NCBI RefSeq assembly: GCF_900156375.1
Contig: NZ_FTNK01000005.1
Location: 1-64,000, forward strand
From: Paenibacillus macquariensis
Lineage (GTDB): Bacteria > Bacillota > Bacilli > Paenibacillales > Paenibacillaceae
DNA length: 64,000 bases
Direction of reading: 5' to 3'
The notes beneath the pieces were generated by a model that was not told the DNA's origin, did no database searches, and worked only from the letters and a program-made list of their open reading frames with translations. This document shows, one piece after another, positions 37,256-45,342 of the stretch (position 1 is the first letter of the stretch; each line of letters begins with the position of its first letter). The position numbers and the translations under genes are program-made.

Positions 37256-37906
37256 ATGACAAATACAGCACTACAAGTGAAGCAGGATTTCGATACGGTG
37301 ATCAGAGACAGACATTCAGTAAGAAAGTACGATGCATCTTGGAAAATGTCAGAAGATGAGATTAAGGAGATTCTGTCGGATGCGGTATTGGCTCCTTCGT
37401 CCTCTAATCTTCAACCATGGAGATTTATTGTTATTCAAGATCAAAGTCTAAAGGAACAGTTGCTTCCTATTGCGAATAATCAACAGCAGATCATTGATGC
37501 TTCCGCTGTGATTGCAGTGATTGGTGATTTGAATGCTTATGAGAATGTAGAGAAGATTCATGGTATTGCAGTAGATGCTGGCGTGATGACACCGGAGATC
37601 AAAGATATGATGGTGACGAACACGATGAAAGTGTATCCAAACGTAGGTGCTGAGAAACTTAAAGAGATTGCACTGGTTGATGGTGGTTTGGTCTCTATGC
37701 AACTGATGCTCGCTGCCAAAGCTAAAGGATATGACACAGTACCTATGGGTGGTTATAATGCTGTTCAGTTCAAAGAAATGTTCAATATTTCGGATCGTTA
37801 CACGACCGTGATGCTCATTGCATTGGGTAAAGCAGCAGTAGAGGGACGTCAAAGTGTACGTTTGCCACTTGAAGATGTAGTTTCCTGGAATGAATTTAAG
37901 AATTAA
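37256..37906 (+). CDS. Nitroreductase-family NAD(P)H oxidoreductase
   Basis: 216-residue FMN-dependent enzyme. DRHSVRKYD (FMN phosphate binding), APSSSNLQPWRFIVIQD and the C-terminal VPMGGYNA, LIALGKA are family hallmarks. It reduces quinones or nitro compounds; the physiological substrate is unknown. GGAGGAAA lies 4-5 nt before the ATG. Lies 174 nt after an Rrf2 regulator with operator-like repeats between them, so it is probably induced by electrophile or nitrosative stress. Confidence 0.9.
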   Translation: MTNTALQVKQDFDTVIRDRHSVRKYDASWKMSEDEIKEILSDAVLAPSSSNLQPWRFIVIQDQSLKEQLLPIANNQQQIIDASAVIAVIGDLNAYENVEKIHGIAVDAGVMTPEIKDMMVTNTMKVYPNVGAEKLKEIALVDGGLVSMQLMLAAKAKGYDTVPMGGYNAVQFKEMFNISDRYTTVMLIALGKAAVEGRQSVRLPLEDVVSWNEFKN

Positions 37907-37937
37907 AGTAGCGATAATAATTGAACGATAACCTTAA

Positions 37938-37970
37938 AAATCCCTGACGATATCTTCTCGTCAGGGATTT
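37938..37970. terminator. Bidirectional terminator, nitroreductase / DegV
   Basis: AAATCCCTGACGA pairs perfectly with TCGTCAGGGATTT (13 bp) over a 7-nt loop. Confidence 0.85.
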
Positions 37971-37989
37971 CTAGTTTAAGTTATGTATT

Positions 37990-38850
37990 CTAATGACCTA
38001 ATGCCGTTTTTTTCGAATACATAATGCCGATCGTATGTGGTCCGCAGTGACTACAGACAACACAGCCTGCGCTGGACAGGTTTACCTTAGCTTGTGTGTG
38101 CTCTTGCAGACGAGCTTGCATGACAAGGGCATCTTCTTCAGCAAGGGAGTGAACGACCATAATATGGTCATGATCCATAAGATCTTTCTTTTCTAGTGCG
38201 TTCTGTAATAACTGTTCTACAGCTTTTTCACGTTTACCGCGAACACGATTAGCGGGTATCATTTTACCTTCAGATACTTTAATAACTGGACGAATCTTCA
38301 ACAGGCTTCCGATGAGGTTCTGCATGCCTGAGCAGCGTCCACCTTTGTAGAGATATTCCAAAGTATCAACAACAAACTCGGTTTCAATCTCAGGCCGCAC
38401 AGCCTCTAGAAGTGTAACTATCTCGTCCAAAGAACGACCGTCTTCAACACCCTTGATTGCTTTCATAATTAAGAGCCCAATGGCAGACGATAAATTTAAT
38501 GAATCAAACACTGCGATCTGGTCTGATGGATACTCATCAGCTGCAATGCGAGCATTCTGATACGTTGAGGAGAGTTCTGAAGAGAGGCTAATAAAAAGAA
38601 TCTGATCTCCCCGTTCGATGTGTGGAGTGAAGGCCCTCATGAAATCAGAAGGCGAAGGCGCCGCTGTCTTTGGTAAATCTCCATTCTGGTCGACTCTCTT
38701 ATAGAGATCAATTGGGGTAATATCTAATCCATCTCGCAATGACTGTTCTCCGAAGATTACGTATAAGGGTATGATACCAATGTCGTATTGTTCAATCCAT
38801 GATGTAGGCAGATCACTAGTACTGTCCGCAAATATTTTAATAGTAGGCAT
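37990..38850 (-). CDS. DegV-family (FakB-like) fatty-acid-binding protein
   Basis: 286 residues: KIFADSTSDLPTSW at the start, FISLSSELSSTYQNA, FDSLNLSSAIGLL, then LEYLYKGGRCSG and the C-terminal HCGPHTIGI motif, the DegV pattern. Members bind a fatty acid and present it to the FakA kinase. No fakA gene is in the window. An alternative role is unlikely. Single gene. Confidence 0.92.
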   Translation of the reverse strand: MPTIKIFADSTSDLPTSWIEQYDIGIIPLYVIFGEQSLRDGLDITPIDLYKRVDQNGDLPKTAAPSPSDFMRAFTPHIERGDQILFISLSSELSSTYQNARIAADEYPSDQIAVFDSLNLSSAIGLLIMKAIKGVEDGRSLDEIVTLLEAVRPEIETEFVVDTLEYLYKGGRCSGMQNLIGSLLKIRPVIKVSEGKMIPANRVRGKREKAVEQLLQNALEKKDLMDHDHIMVVHSLAEEDALVMQARLQEHTQAKVNLSSAGCVVCSHCGPHTIGIMYSKKTALGH

Positions 38851-38880
38851 GTGGTAGTAAATCTCCCTTATTCGTATTTA

Positions 38881-39300
38881 TTATATTGTAGCGTTTACAA
38901 CGGCAATTACAAAAAATATAGCTAAACTTAGCAAGATAGCGGCATTCATAATCAAGCCCAAGATGGCGAATATTTTCTTTCTTCTTTTCAGTGAAACCCC
39001 AACAATGCCCAATATAACACCGATCAAGTTCATGAATAAGAACAAGATGACGATTGCTCCTGCAACGCCTAATTTTTCAATCATTTCTGCGCTAGGGGAA
39101 GTAAGATCTTCTGTAAGATAGGGTGTCATTAGGGAGCCGATTAGGGCGACGGATGCAATATAACCTAATAGACTAATCATACACAGAATAAAAGATGCTA
39201 TCCCCGGACCCGAATGTTTTAAAATAATTGGAGCGGGAACAGCGGCGGGGTTAAAGAATGAACCTTCTTCAACGGTGTGCTGTGGTTCATTTGAATCCAT
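38881..39300 (-). CDS. DUF4190-like small membrane protein
   Basis: 139 residues. A hydrophilic N-terminus is followed by GIASFILCMISLLGYIAS, and a C-terminal pair of helices with LIGVILGIVGVSLKRRKK and ILGLIMNAAIL, the DUF4190 layout. The function is unknown. The frame opens at 39327; the ATG at 39300 has AAGGAGAG 7 nt upstream. Confidence 0.75.
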   Translation of the reverse strand: MDSNEPQHTVEEGSFFNPAAVPAPIILKHSGPGIASFILCMISLLGYIASVALIGSLMTPYLTEDLTSPSAEMIEKLGVAGAIVILFLFMNLIGVILGIVGVSLKRRKKIFAILGLIMNAAILLSLAIFFVIAVVNATI

Positions 39301-39469
39301 GGTTAATCTCTCCTTAGAAATATTCAAGATACTATAACTCTTCCATATTTGGATGGAAAAATCAAGGATTGTTATATGTATTGGTGAGGGACTCCAAAGT
39401 GGTAAACGTGTAGGCTATGCGTTATTATTACGTAAGAAAATCAGATTTATGATGAAGGAGCTGGATTAA

Positions 39470-39853
39470 TTGCAACGGACATTTGCAAAGTGGGGAACAA
39501 TCTTGATGGCCTTATCGGTGGGGATTGGGGCTTTTGGAGCGCACTTATTGGAGCCAAGAATAGGTGCAGATGCTATAGGAGTATATGAGACGGGTGTTCA
39601 TTATCATATGATCCATGCACTTGGTCTTCTAATGATCAGTATAACAGTAGGTCAGATTGGTGAATCGAAAAGCCTTAAATGGGCCGGATGGTTATTAGTA
39701 GCCGGAATTATATTGTTCTCAGGTAGTCTTTATGTGCTCAGCATCACGGGGATTAAAGTACTTGGGGCCATTACACCATTAGGTGGCGTAGCTTTCATCG
39801 CAGGCTGGTTATGTTATTTATCAGCTTTTTTACGGTCGGAAAAAGTTTCATAA
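39470..39853 (+). CDS. DUF423 family membrane protein (YwdK-like)
   Basis: 127 residues with four transmembrane helices. GAFGAHLLEPRIG and ETGVHYHMIHALGLL, then LFSGSLYVLSITG and ITPLGGVAFIAGW are the DUF423 signatures. The function is unknown. It starts at TTG 39470, with AAGGAG 9 nt upstream. Confidence 0.9.
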   Translation: MQRTFAKWGTILMALSVGIGAFGAHLLEPRIGADAIGVYETGVHYHMIHALGLLMISITVGQIGESKSLKWAGWLLVAGIILFSGSLYVLSITGIKVLGAITPLGGVAFIAGWLCYLSAFLRSEKVS

Positions 39854-39861
39854 TAGAATTC

Positions 39862-39893
39862 AAAAAAAGAGGACTCGTGAGTCCTCTTTTTTT
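39862..39893. terminator. Bidirectional terminator
   Basis: AAAAAAAGAGGACTC pairs perfectly with GAGTCCTCTTTTTTT over a 2-nt loop. It serves both the DUF423 gene and the unknown gene that ends on the opposite strand. Confidence 0.9.
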
Positions 39894-40452
39894 AATCCGT
39901 AAATGCATCGATTTCATTCAGCATAAATGAATATACTTGTTTCTCATCTACATGGTAAACGTTAACGAACTGTTGTTCTTCATCAAAATTCAATATCCTG
40001 CAAGGGATTTCCATGTGTTTACCCTTCCGATTTGCGGTCAAACGTACTAGACGATTGTCATTAATACAGGATTTAATCCATACCCTAGGATCTTCACTAT
40101 GATTTGATGCTGGATTTTTGGTTGTTGGAGTTGAGATTGGTTCTTGAGTAAGTGAATTCTTTAATCTGGATTGCACGATTTCCTTCCCAGTTTTACCACC
40201 TAGCGTGGTTTTGGAAAGATGCTGGGAATTTGATTCTATTTTGGAAAGGGAATTCTTTTCCTTTGATTGAAGAAGTGAATCTATGATTTCGCCTAACTCT
40301 ATACCAGATTGGATTCGGAAATCCATAACTTGTTTGTTTCCATTCATCATTTCAATTAACGATTGAAGCGCACGAGCATTGGATTCATTTTTGATTAAAA
40401 TGTCGACTTTGAATAAATATCCTAGGTCCTCTGTATGTAGTTTACTATTCAT
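39892..40452 (-). CDS. Protein of unknown function with two domains
   Basis: 186 residues, not recognised. Residues about 1-65 are a conserved-looking helical segment (FKVDILIKNESNARALQSL), residues 66-125 are a low-complexity Ser/Lys/Thr/Pro linker, and residues 126-186 are a compact beta-rich domain (VRLTANRKGKHMEIPCRILNF; FVNVYHVDEKQVYSFMLNEID) similar in style to small Sm- or WYL-like barrels. No signal or membrane segment. Its upstream region carries five 11-bp direct repeats. Its stop codon is inside the terminator's A/T tract. Confidence 0.7.
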   Translation of the reverse strand: MNSKLHTEDLGYLFKVDILIKNESNARALQSLIEMMNGNKQVMDFRIQSGIELGEIIDSLLQSKEKNSLSKIESNSQHLSKTTLGGKTGKEIVQSRLKNSLTQEPISTPTTKNPASNHSEDPRVWIKSCINDNRLVRLTANRKGKHMEIPCRILNFDEEQQFVNVYHVDEKQVYSFMLNEIDAFTD

Positions 40453-40489
40453 ATTTCCCCCAGCCTGTCAGTTAAATCTTATCTATATT

Positions 40490-40544
40490 ATAAACTATAC
40501 ATAAACTATACATAAACTATACATAAACTATACATAAACTATAC
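40490..40544. repeat. Five perfect 11-bp direct repeats (ATAAACTATAC)
   Basis: ATAAACTATAC occurs five times head to tail with no mismatches. It lies 38 nt upstream of the start of the unknown minus-strand gene. An 11-bp period is close to one helical turn, the arrangement seen in operators for OmpR/PhoB-type regulators. Confidence 0.95.
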
Positions 40545-40619
40545 CATTATAATCAGGAGAAAAATAGTCCTTATGTCGTAGGTCTAAAGTGGATTTTATT
40601 GTATATTCGACAAAATTCT

Positions 40620-40773
40620 CATAATGTTGAGATAGATGTGAGGAGGTGTCCTGCATGATTAATATTGTGCCTATTGTTATCGAGGGTATAAACGTGACCG
40701 GGGTTGAAGTAAAACTTCCCAAAACGACGCTTCTGACCATTAATACTCCTAAAGGGTATATTATGTGTGGTGC
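40620..40773 (+). repeat. 154-bp duplicate of the yunC 5' region (left copy)
   Basis: This differs at only six positions from 41576-41729, without gaps. It includes 35 bp of leader, the ribosome site and 40 codons of yunC. The identity ends sharply at GTGTGGTGC. Confidence 0.95.
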
Positions 40774-40786
40774 ACATAATATGTAG
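40655..40786 (+). pseudogene. Truncated copy of yunC
   Basis: 43 codons matching the first 40 residues of the intact YunC downstream, except for one substitution (Thr to Asn at residue 13). It then reads HNM and stops. The ribosome site GGAGGTG is intact. The protein would lack two-thirds of the DUF1805 domain, so it is almost surely non-functional. See the integration-scar finding. Confidence 0.9.
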
Positions 40787-40937
40787 TAATTTAGTGAGTG
40801 TCAAAAATTAAGCGAAATTCACTATTTATTGTGACCGCATCTGTGACTTTGTGTGTGACCAAATAGGTTGAGTAAACATGTAGCTATTGTTGATTTATTA
40901 TGGTATCAAATCAATACGATGAAGCTTCAAATGAAGT

Positions 40938-40972
40938 GGCTAATCTCTCTTAGGTGATTAGCCTTTTTTTTT
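40938..40972 (+). terminator. Strong terminator in the yunC insert
   Basis: GGCTAATC pairs with GATTAGCC over a 10-nt loop, followed by nine T residues. It follows the VTASVTLCVTK frame, as if it once ended a now-deleted gene. Confidence 0.85.
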
Positions 40973-41065
40973 GCGTTTTGTAAATATGAAACAAACTCTA
41001 ACTATTCTATTATCACATGTATGGTAAAATAATCACACGTAGTGATAACGAAGTGGAAATAAAAA

Positions 41066-41170
41066 TTGGATTCATTTTTGGTTAGGCTCTTGAAGTGTGC
41101 GGATCAAGGATTTAATGTTTCGGTTAAAAATTTAGTGCTTACTATAGAGGTTGAAGAGGTTAAGAGGTAA
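41066..41170 (+). CDS. Possible tiny open reading frame (34 codons) in the insert
   Basis: TTG start, then DSFLVRLLKCADQG and a C-terminal IEVEEVKR. The ribosome site is weak. Its TAA overlaps the ATG of the next frame (TAATG), the arrangement of coupled genes. It may be a degraded or phage-type small gene. No family recognised. Confidence 0.3.
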   Translation: MDSFLVRLLKCADQGFNVSVKNLVLTIEVEEVKR

Positions 41171-41250
41171 TGTATATTGTCAAGTTTGTTATTAAACTGG
41201 GTCTAGGGATGATAATTGAAGAGTTTGAAGAAGAACTAACAAAAACCTGA
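41170..41250 (+). CDS. Possible tiny open reading frame (26 codons) in the insert
   Basis: Begins MYIVKFVIKLGLGMII and ends in an acidic tail EEFEEELTKT. It has an AGAGG ribosome site inside the previous frame and starts on its TAATG. It could be a small amphipathic or membrane peptide. No family recognised. Confidence 0.35.
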   Translation: MYIVKFVIKLGLGMIIEEFEEELTKT

Positions 41251-41350
41251 TTTTATGTATAATAGAAATTTGTTTTACAGAGAGGAAATTATAAATAACT
41301 GAGCGTAGTGATGGACTAGTGAACTAAAAACAACAAGAGGAGGAAACAGC

Positions 41351-41443
41351 ATGAGTTCGGTAATGTTTGTTGCTGGTTGGGCTTTAACTGGAATTTGCAT
41401 TGGTGGTTTAATTGTTGTATTTAAATCTAGGTTTAAGAAGTAA
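41351..41443 (+). CDS. 30-residue single-span membrane peptide
   Basis: A near-perfect ribosome site (AAGAGGAGGAAA) lies 4-5 nt before the ATG. The product has one hydrophobic helix (VMFVAGWALTGICIGG followed by LIVVF) and a basic C-terminus (KSRFKK), giving a cytoplasmic positive tail. A -10 box TATAAT is at 41258-41263. The size and layout resemble small membrane toxins, holin-like peptides or regulators of membrane complexes. No family is recognised. Confidence 0.6.
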   Translation: MSSVMFVAGWALTGICIGGLIVVFKSRFKK

Positions 41444-41575
41444 GAAGTATTATAAAACACGGATTTCATGTGGAAAGGGGAGTCTTGCATGGCGTGTGGT
41501 CTAACATAAGTTCCATCACTACCATAGTAACTTCTTATTGTAACATAGACACCCTCCGACCTCAGATTGAATACA

Positions 41576-41729
41576 CATAATGTTGAGATAGACGTGAGGA
41601 GGTGTCCTGCATGATTAATATTGTGCCTATTGTTATCGAGGGTATAACCGTGACCGGTGTTGAAGTGAAACTTCCCAAAACGACGCTTCTGACCATTAAT
41701 ACTCCCAAAGGATATATTATGTGTGGTGC
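41576..41729 (+). repeat. 154-bp duplicate of the yunC 5' region (right copy, in the intact gene)
   Basis: The partner of 40620-40773, with six differences, mostly silent third positions. Confidence 0.95.
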
Positions 41730-41913
41730 TCTGGATATTGGGCTATTAAATGAAAGGCTTTCCGATCGCCAGATTATCGCTGGAAGAGCTGTGGGTGTGA
41801 AAACGCTGCAAGAGTTACTGGATGCACCGCTTGAATCGGTTACCTATGAGGCGGAGAAGCTAGGTATAACCCCTGGATTATCAGGAAGAGACGCTTTGCA
41901 AAAGATGTTCTAG
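41611..41913 (+). CDS. yunC: YunC family protein (DUF1805)
   Basis: 100 residues: INIVPIVIEGITVTGVEVKLP, KGYIMCGALDIGLLNERL and the conserved IIAGRAVGVKTLQELLDAPLE split. The family is widespread in Bacillales and its biochemical role is unknown. The ATG at 41611 has GGAGGTG 6-7 nt upstream. Its leader is the right-hand border of a foreign insert, so its promoter may now come from the insert. A terminator follows. Confidence 0.93.
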   Translation: MINIVPIVIEGITVTGVEVKLPKTTLLTINTPKGYIMCGALDIGLLNERLSDRQIIAGRAVGVKTLQELLDAPLESVTYEAEKLGITPGLSGRDALQKMF

Positions 41914-41926
41914 AGAAGCGATATGT

Positions 41927-41962
41927 AAAAAGACCAATTCGTATTGTCGAATTGGTCTTTTT
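41927..41962 (+). terminator. Terminator of yunC
   Basis: AAAAAGACCAATTCG pairs perfectly with CGAATTGGTCTTTTT over 6 nt. Confidence 0.9.
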
Positions 41963-42000
41963 GCTTTATGTGTATTTAGATTTCAATTCAATTAGAAGAA

Positions 42001-43077
42001 TTATTTCGAAAAAATAGCAGCTAGATTTTCGTTGTAAGGCGCTTGAATAATGCCTTTTTCAGTAATGATAGCCGTTACATATTCATTTGGAGTGACATCG
42101 AAGGCAGGGTTAAATACTTTAATATCCTGGGGTGCAGTTCGTTTGCCGAACCCTTCGGTTATTTCTTCTGCCGGTCTTTCCTCAATAGGAATTTCATTGC
42201 CTGTCGCAGTGTTTAGATCAATCGTTGAGAGAGGGCAGGCAACATAGAATGGTATTCCATGTGCTTTGGCAAGTACAGCTACACTGTAGGTACCAATCTT
42301 ATTGCATACATCTCCGTTAGCTGCAACACGGTCAGTTCCTACGATGACAGCTTGAATCCATCCTTTGGACATCACCATACCAGCCATATTATCGCAGATT
42401 AGGGTAACATCAATTCCGGCTTGTTGTAGTTCAAATGCAGTTAACCTTGCGCCCTGTAACACGGGACGAGTCTCATCAGCAAATACTTTTAACTTGATGC
42501 CCTGTTCGTGAGCAAGATACATAGGAGCAAGAGCCGTTCCATATTTGGCAGTAGCCAGACCACCTGCATTACAGTGCGTTAGGACGCCCATTCCATCATG
42601 GAATAATGGGAGTGCATGTTCACCAATCATACGACATACTTCTTCATCTTCGGATTGAATAGCTTGTGCTTCCGTAAGAAGTGCTTGATTGAGCTCAAGT
42701 ATGTCATGTCCTTCTTGGATAAGTGTCGTAGCTTTGTTCTTCATACGATCTAGCGCCCAGAAGAGATTTACAGCAGTTGGTCTTGAAGTCGCTAGGTATT
42801 TGCAGACTTCAAGGACTTGATCCAACCAGATTTGGTTGTCGTTGTGATCTTGTGAAATACGACGAGCACCAAGGACTACACCATATGCAGCTGCGATTCC
42901 GATTGCCGGTGCACCACGTACCTTCATGGTATGAATGGCATCCCATACTTCTTCGGGAGTATACAGATCAAGCATAATAATGGATTCAGGCAACAATCTC
43001 TGGTCAAGCAGGATCAGTCTATCATCTCCCCAAGTAAGGGAAGATAAAGGTGCGTTCATTGCGTTTGTGGTAGTCAT
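42001..43077 (-). CDS. mtnA: S-methyl-5-thioribose-1-phosphate isomerase
   Basis: Second step of the methionine salvage branch after MtnK. 358 residues, with [35 protein letters not shown] (catalytic Cys) and [20 protein letters not shown] (catalytic Asp), all as in characterised MtnA. The start overlaps the mtnK stop by 4 nt. Confidence 0.96.
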   Translation of the reverse strand: MTTTNAMNAPLSSLTWGDDRLILLDQRLLPESIIMLDLYTPEEVWDAIHTMKVRGAPAIGIAAAYGVVLGARRISQDHNDNQIWLDQVLEVCKYLATSRPTAVNLFWALDRMKNKATTLIQEGHDILELNQALLTEAQAIQSEDEEVCRMIGEHALPLFHDGMGVLTHCNAGGLATAKYGTALAPMYLAHEQGIKLKVFADETRPVLQGARLTAFELQQAGIDVTLICDNMAGMVMSKGWIQAVIVGTDRVAANGDVCNKIGTYSVAVLAKAHGIPFYVACPLSTIDLNTATGNEIPIEERPAEEITEGFGKRTAPQDIKVFNPAFDVTPNEYVTAIITEKGIIQAPYNENLAAIFSK

Positions 43078-44303
43078 GTTGTAGCTCCTTGTCTAGAAGT
43101 TGGATTTGTATCTTGTACGATACGGAGCAATTCTTCAATAGAAGAGATATGCCGGTGATTTAGAATGAGTTGTTTCCCGATGGCCAGCGCCTTACGTTGT
43201 GCTGTCTCTTTCAATTCTTCACTTACGATTGTATCAATATCGGCAACATGAGCCAAGCCTACAATGCGGCGTATTATTTTGCAACCGGCAAATCCTACAG
43301 TATCCTGTAAGACGCGTGCAATGTACAAATCTTGATATCCAGGTGTGCGAGCCATGAGGTCTTGAACATCTTTATTCCATAATGCACGGAAGCTAGATTC
43401 GAATTTGTTCCAAACATTGCCCACCGTGAGTAGAAGTTGTGCTTCTTTCTCCTGAACTGCGAGTTCGGAATCATTCCAGCCAGGTTGTGCTACATAATTG
43501 AGTATGAGATTAGCTATTACAGCTCCAATATCAAATCCCATAGGGCCATAATATGCAAACTCTGGGTCAATTACTTTAGTGGATGTCTGAGTAACAAAGA
43601 TACTCCCCGTATGTAAATCACCATGTAACAATGCTTGAGATTGGGTTAGAAACTTTTCTCTTAATAAAGCTACTTCTAAATGGAGGTCTAGATTATCACG
43701 TAAACTCTGCGCTTCATCCTCAATGGTAACAGGATAGTTGTTATTGTCTGAAATATGGTAGGGATCCTCAAAGATAAGGTCCTCTGTAATTTTACATAAA
43801 TCTGGATTGATGAATTTTTTGGATTGTTCTTTTTTATCTACGGGATTTAAGGCTAGATCAGATGTGTAAAAGAGCGTATTCGCTAAGAATTCTCCAATAT
43901 GCTCAGCAAACAAAGGATACTGTTCACCATTGAGTAGGCCTTGTCGCATAATGACATGATCGCTTAGGTCTTCCATAACGGTAAGTGCCAGCTCTTCGTC
44001 ATAAGCATAGACGATAGGTACATGTCCATGGGAGAGCTGATGCTGAATTTGAAGCGCTTCTCGTTCTATTCTTGCTCTATCCAAGGAAAGGGGCCAAGAT
44101 TCTCCTACGACTTTTGCATAAGGAAGGGCTTGCTTGACAATGATACTCTTAGCAGTATCTTGGTCGCTAATATGAAACACTAAATTTAGATTTCCGTCAC
44201 CGATTTCACGGCATACGAGGTTGGATTCTTGAGAGAAGAAGTTAGGAATTTCTTTGACATATGCAATAGCTTCTTCATTATTAAAAGGATGATATGTGGA
44301 CAA
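43074..44303 (-). CDS. mtnK: S-methyl-5-thioribose kinase
   Basis: Phosphorylates methylthioribose. 409-residue aminoglycoside-phosphotransferase fold: [24 protein letters not shown] Lys strand, [13 protein letters not shown] (catalytic Asp loop) and [17 protein letters not shown] (metal-binding DxE). A GTG at 44312 lies within the ribosome site GGAGGTG itself; the TTG at 44303, 7 nt downstream, is more likely. No S-box (SAM) riboswitch is seen upstream, unlike many mtnKA operons. Confidence 0.94.
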   Translation of the reverse strand: MSTYHPFNNEEAIAYVKEIPNFFSQESNLVCREIGDGNLNLVFHISDQDTAKSIIVKQALPYAKVVGESWPLSLDRARIEREALQIQHQLSHGHVPIVYAYDEELALTVMEDLSDHVIMRQGLLNGEQYPLFAEHIGEFLANTLFYTSDLALNPVDKKEQSKKFINPDLCKITEDLIFEDPYHISDNNNYPVTIEDEAQSLRDNLDLHLEVALLREKFLTQSQALLHGDLHTGSIFVTQTSTKVIDPEFAYYGPMGFDIGAVIANLILNYVAQPGWNDSELAVQEKEAQLLLTVGNVWNKFESSFRALWNKDVQDLMARTPGYQDLYIARVLQDTVGFAGCKIIRRIVGLAHVADIDTIVSEELKETAQRKALAIGKQLILNHRHISSIEELLRIVQDTNPTSRQGATT

Positions 44304-44460
44304 AGGATTCACCTCCGGTAAAATATAAAGAATGTTATCCCTACTCGTTAACTAGGTATAATTTAGTATAACGGAAATAAGACATATTTTGTACACTTAA
44401 TTTGAGGGAAATGTGACCTTTGATGTTTCAACACATAGGTAGAATGGTTAAAGTATATAT

Positions 44461-44536
44461 AGGCAAGCGGGTAACCAATGCCAGATGATTTAACTTAAGA
44501 AATGATCCAATTCTAATAACTCGCTTGTCTTTTTAT
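44461..44536 (+). promoter_or_regulatory. Structured leader of dps with terminator-like closing helix
   Basis: AGGCAAGCGGGT (44461-44472) pairs with ACTCGCTTGTCT (44519-44530) in a 12-bp helix with two G-T pairs, followed by TTTTTAT. The 46-nt interior holds a second helix (GATGATTT with AAATGATC, one mismatch). Nothing ends upstream, because mtnK is divergent. It is therefore a leader element and a possible attenuator. It matches no riboswitch that I recognise. Confidence 0.5.
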
Positions 44537-44580
44537 AGGCAGTCTTGTATCACATATTACTGAAAAGGATGGGATTTATC

Positions 44581-45042
44581 ATGACAAAATCAACTTCAAC
44601 TACACAAAAGACTACATTAGAGCAAGTTCTGAATCAACAAGTTGCGAATTTGAATGTATTGTATGTGAAGCTACATAATTACCATTGGTATGTACGCGGA
44701 GAGAAGTTCTTTACATTACATGTGAAATTTGAAGAAATATATAATGATGTTACTTTGAAAATGGACGAGGTAGCTGAACGTCTTTTGACACTCAAAGGAA
44801 GTCCAGTTGCAACAATGAAGGAATTTCTCGATATTACGACAATTCAAGAAGCTGATGGTAAAGAGGATGCAAGTAAGATGGTGCAGAATCTGATCGAAGA
44901 TTTGGCGACAGTGGCAGAAGAACTTGAAGAAGGCATCGATCTTGCGGAAAATGCTCATGACCACGTTACTGGAGACATCTTGATTACGATTAAAGGTGAT
45001 TTCGAGAAACATATGTGGATGCTTCGTGCTTTACAGGGGTAA
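44581..45042 (+). CDS. dps: Dps-family ferritin-like DNA-protection protein
   Basis: 153-residue ferritin-like protein. The Dps ferroxidase residues are visible in LHNYHWYVRGEKFFTLHVKFEEIYND (His, Asp/Glu positions) and DEVAERLLTLKGSP. It stores iron and protects against peroxide. The frame opens at 44545; the ATG at 44581 has AAAGGATGG 6 nt upstream. A structured leader precedes it and a strong terminator follows. Confidence 0.93.
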   Translation: MTKSTSTTQKTTLEQVLNQQVANLNVLYVKLHNYHWYVRGEKFFTLHVKFEEIYNDVTLKMDEVAERLLTLKGSPVATMKEFLDITTIQEADGKEDASKMVQNLIEDLATVAEELEEGIDLAENAHDHVTGDILITIKGDFEKHMWMLRALQG

Positions 45043-45063
45043 TCAAGCAGGTTTAATGTAGAA

Positions 45064-45107
45064 GAAAATGGGCTTGGCTGAACTACTCAGCTAAGCCCAT
45101 TTTCCTT
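45064..45107 (+). terminator. Terminator of dps
   Basis: GAAAATGGGCTT pairs with AAGCCCATTTTC, with an inner GCTGA/TCAGC stem. Confidence 0.9.
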
Positions 45108-45195
45108 ATAACATGTATTTAAAAAATAAACAGTGATAAAAATCACAGCGCTAAGCGCATATATGCTTGATTTTAAATAACTTTAGTATAAAATT

Positions 45196-45219
45196 AATGA
45201 GAATCATTGAGAATCAGGC
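45196..45219 (+). promoter_or_regulatory. Fur/PerR-like box upstream of the suf operon
   Basis: AATGAGAATCATT is a palindrome (AATGA-N3-TCATT), followed immediately by another GAGAATCA. It resembles the Fur family 7-1-7 box (TGATAATNATTATCA) with G in place of T. It lies 124 nt before sufC. Iron control of suf is plausible but not shown by sequence alone. Confidence 0.45.
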
Positions 45220-45342
45220 TGATTTAGTTTAGAATAAGTATAAACAACATAACACATGCTTGAAATTGGAGAGAGACTCCATTTCAAATATAGTTTTTCA
45301 TTTTTAATACAAATAATCAAAATAGCGGAGGGAATAATAAAC

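Larger units (their letters stand above)
40787..41575 (+). other. About 0.8 kb of foreign-looking DNA between the two yunC copies
   Basis: AT-rich and without a normal-sized gene. It holds a terminator (40938-40972), a short frame before it that ends in VTASVTLCVTK then stop (around 40850), two overlapping tiny frames (41066-41170 and 41170-41250), and a good 30-residue membrane-protein gene (41351-41443). CACATAAT is present at both borders (40773-40780 and 41574-41581). Confidence 0.7.

Noticed and set aside
37448..37852. Minus-strand 134-codon open frame opposite the nitroreductase
   Set aside because: A shadow of a conserved gene; its composition is His- and Cys-rich as expected of antisense frames.
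40490..40544. CRISPR array or plasmid-type iterons
   Set aside because: The repeats are head to tail with no spacers, and there is no cas or replication gene. Phased operator sites are more likely.
40781..41573. An IS element or MITE between the yunC copies
   Set aside because: Although CACATAAT flanks both sides, no terminal inverted repeats and no transposase frame are visible.
44304..44460. S-box (SAM) riboswitch before mtnK
   Set aside because: The mtnK leader is short and lacks the S-box core; no conserved stems are found.
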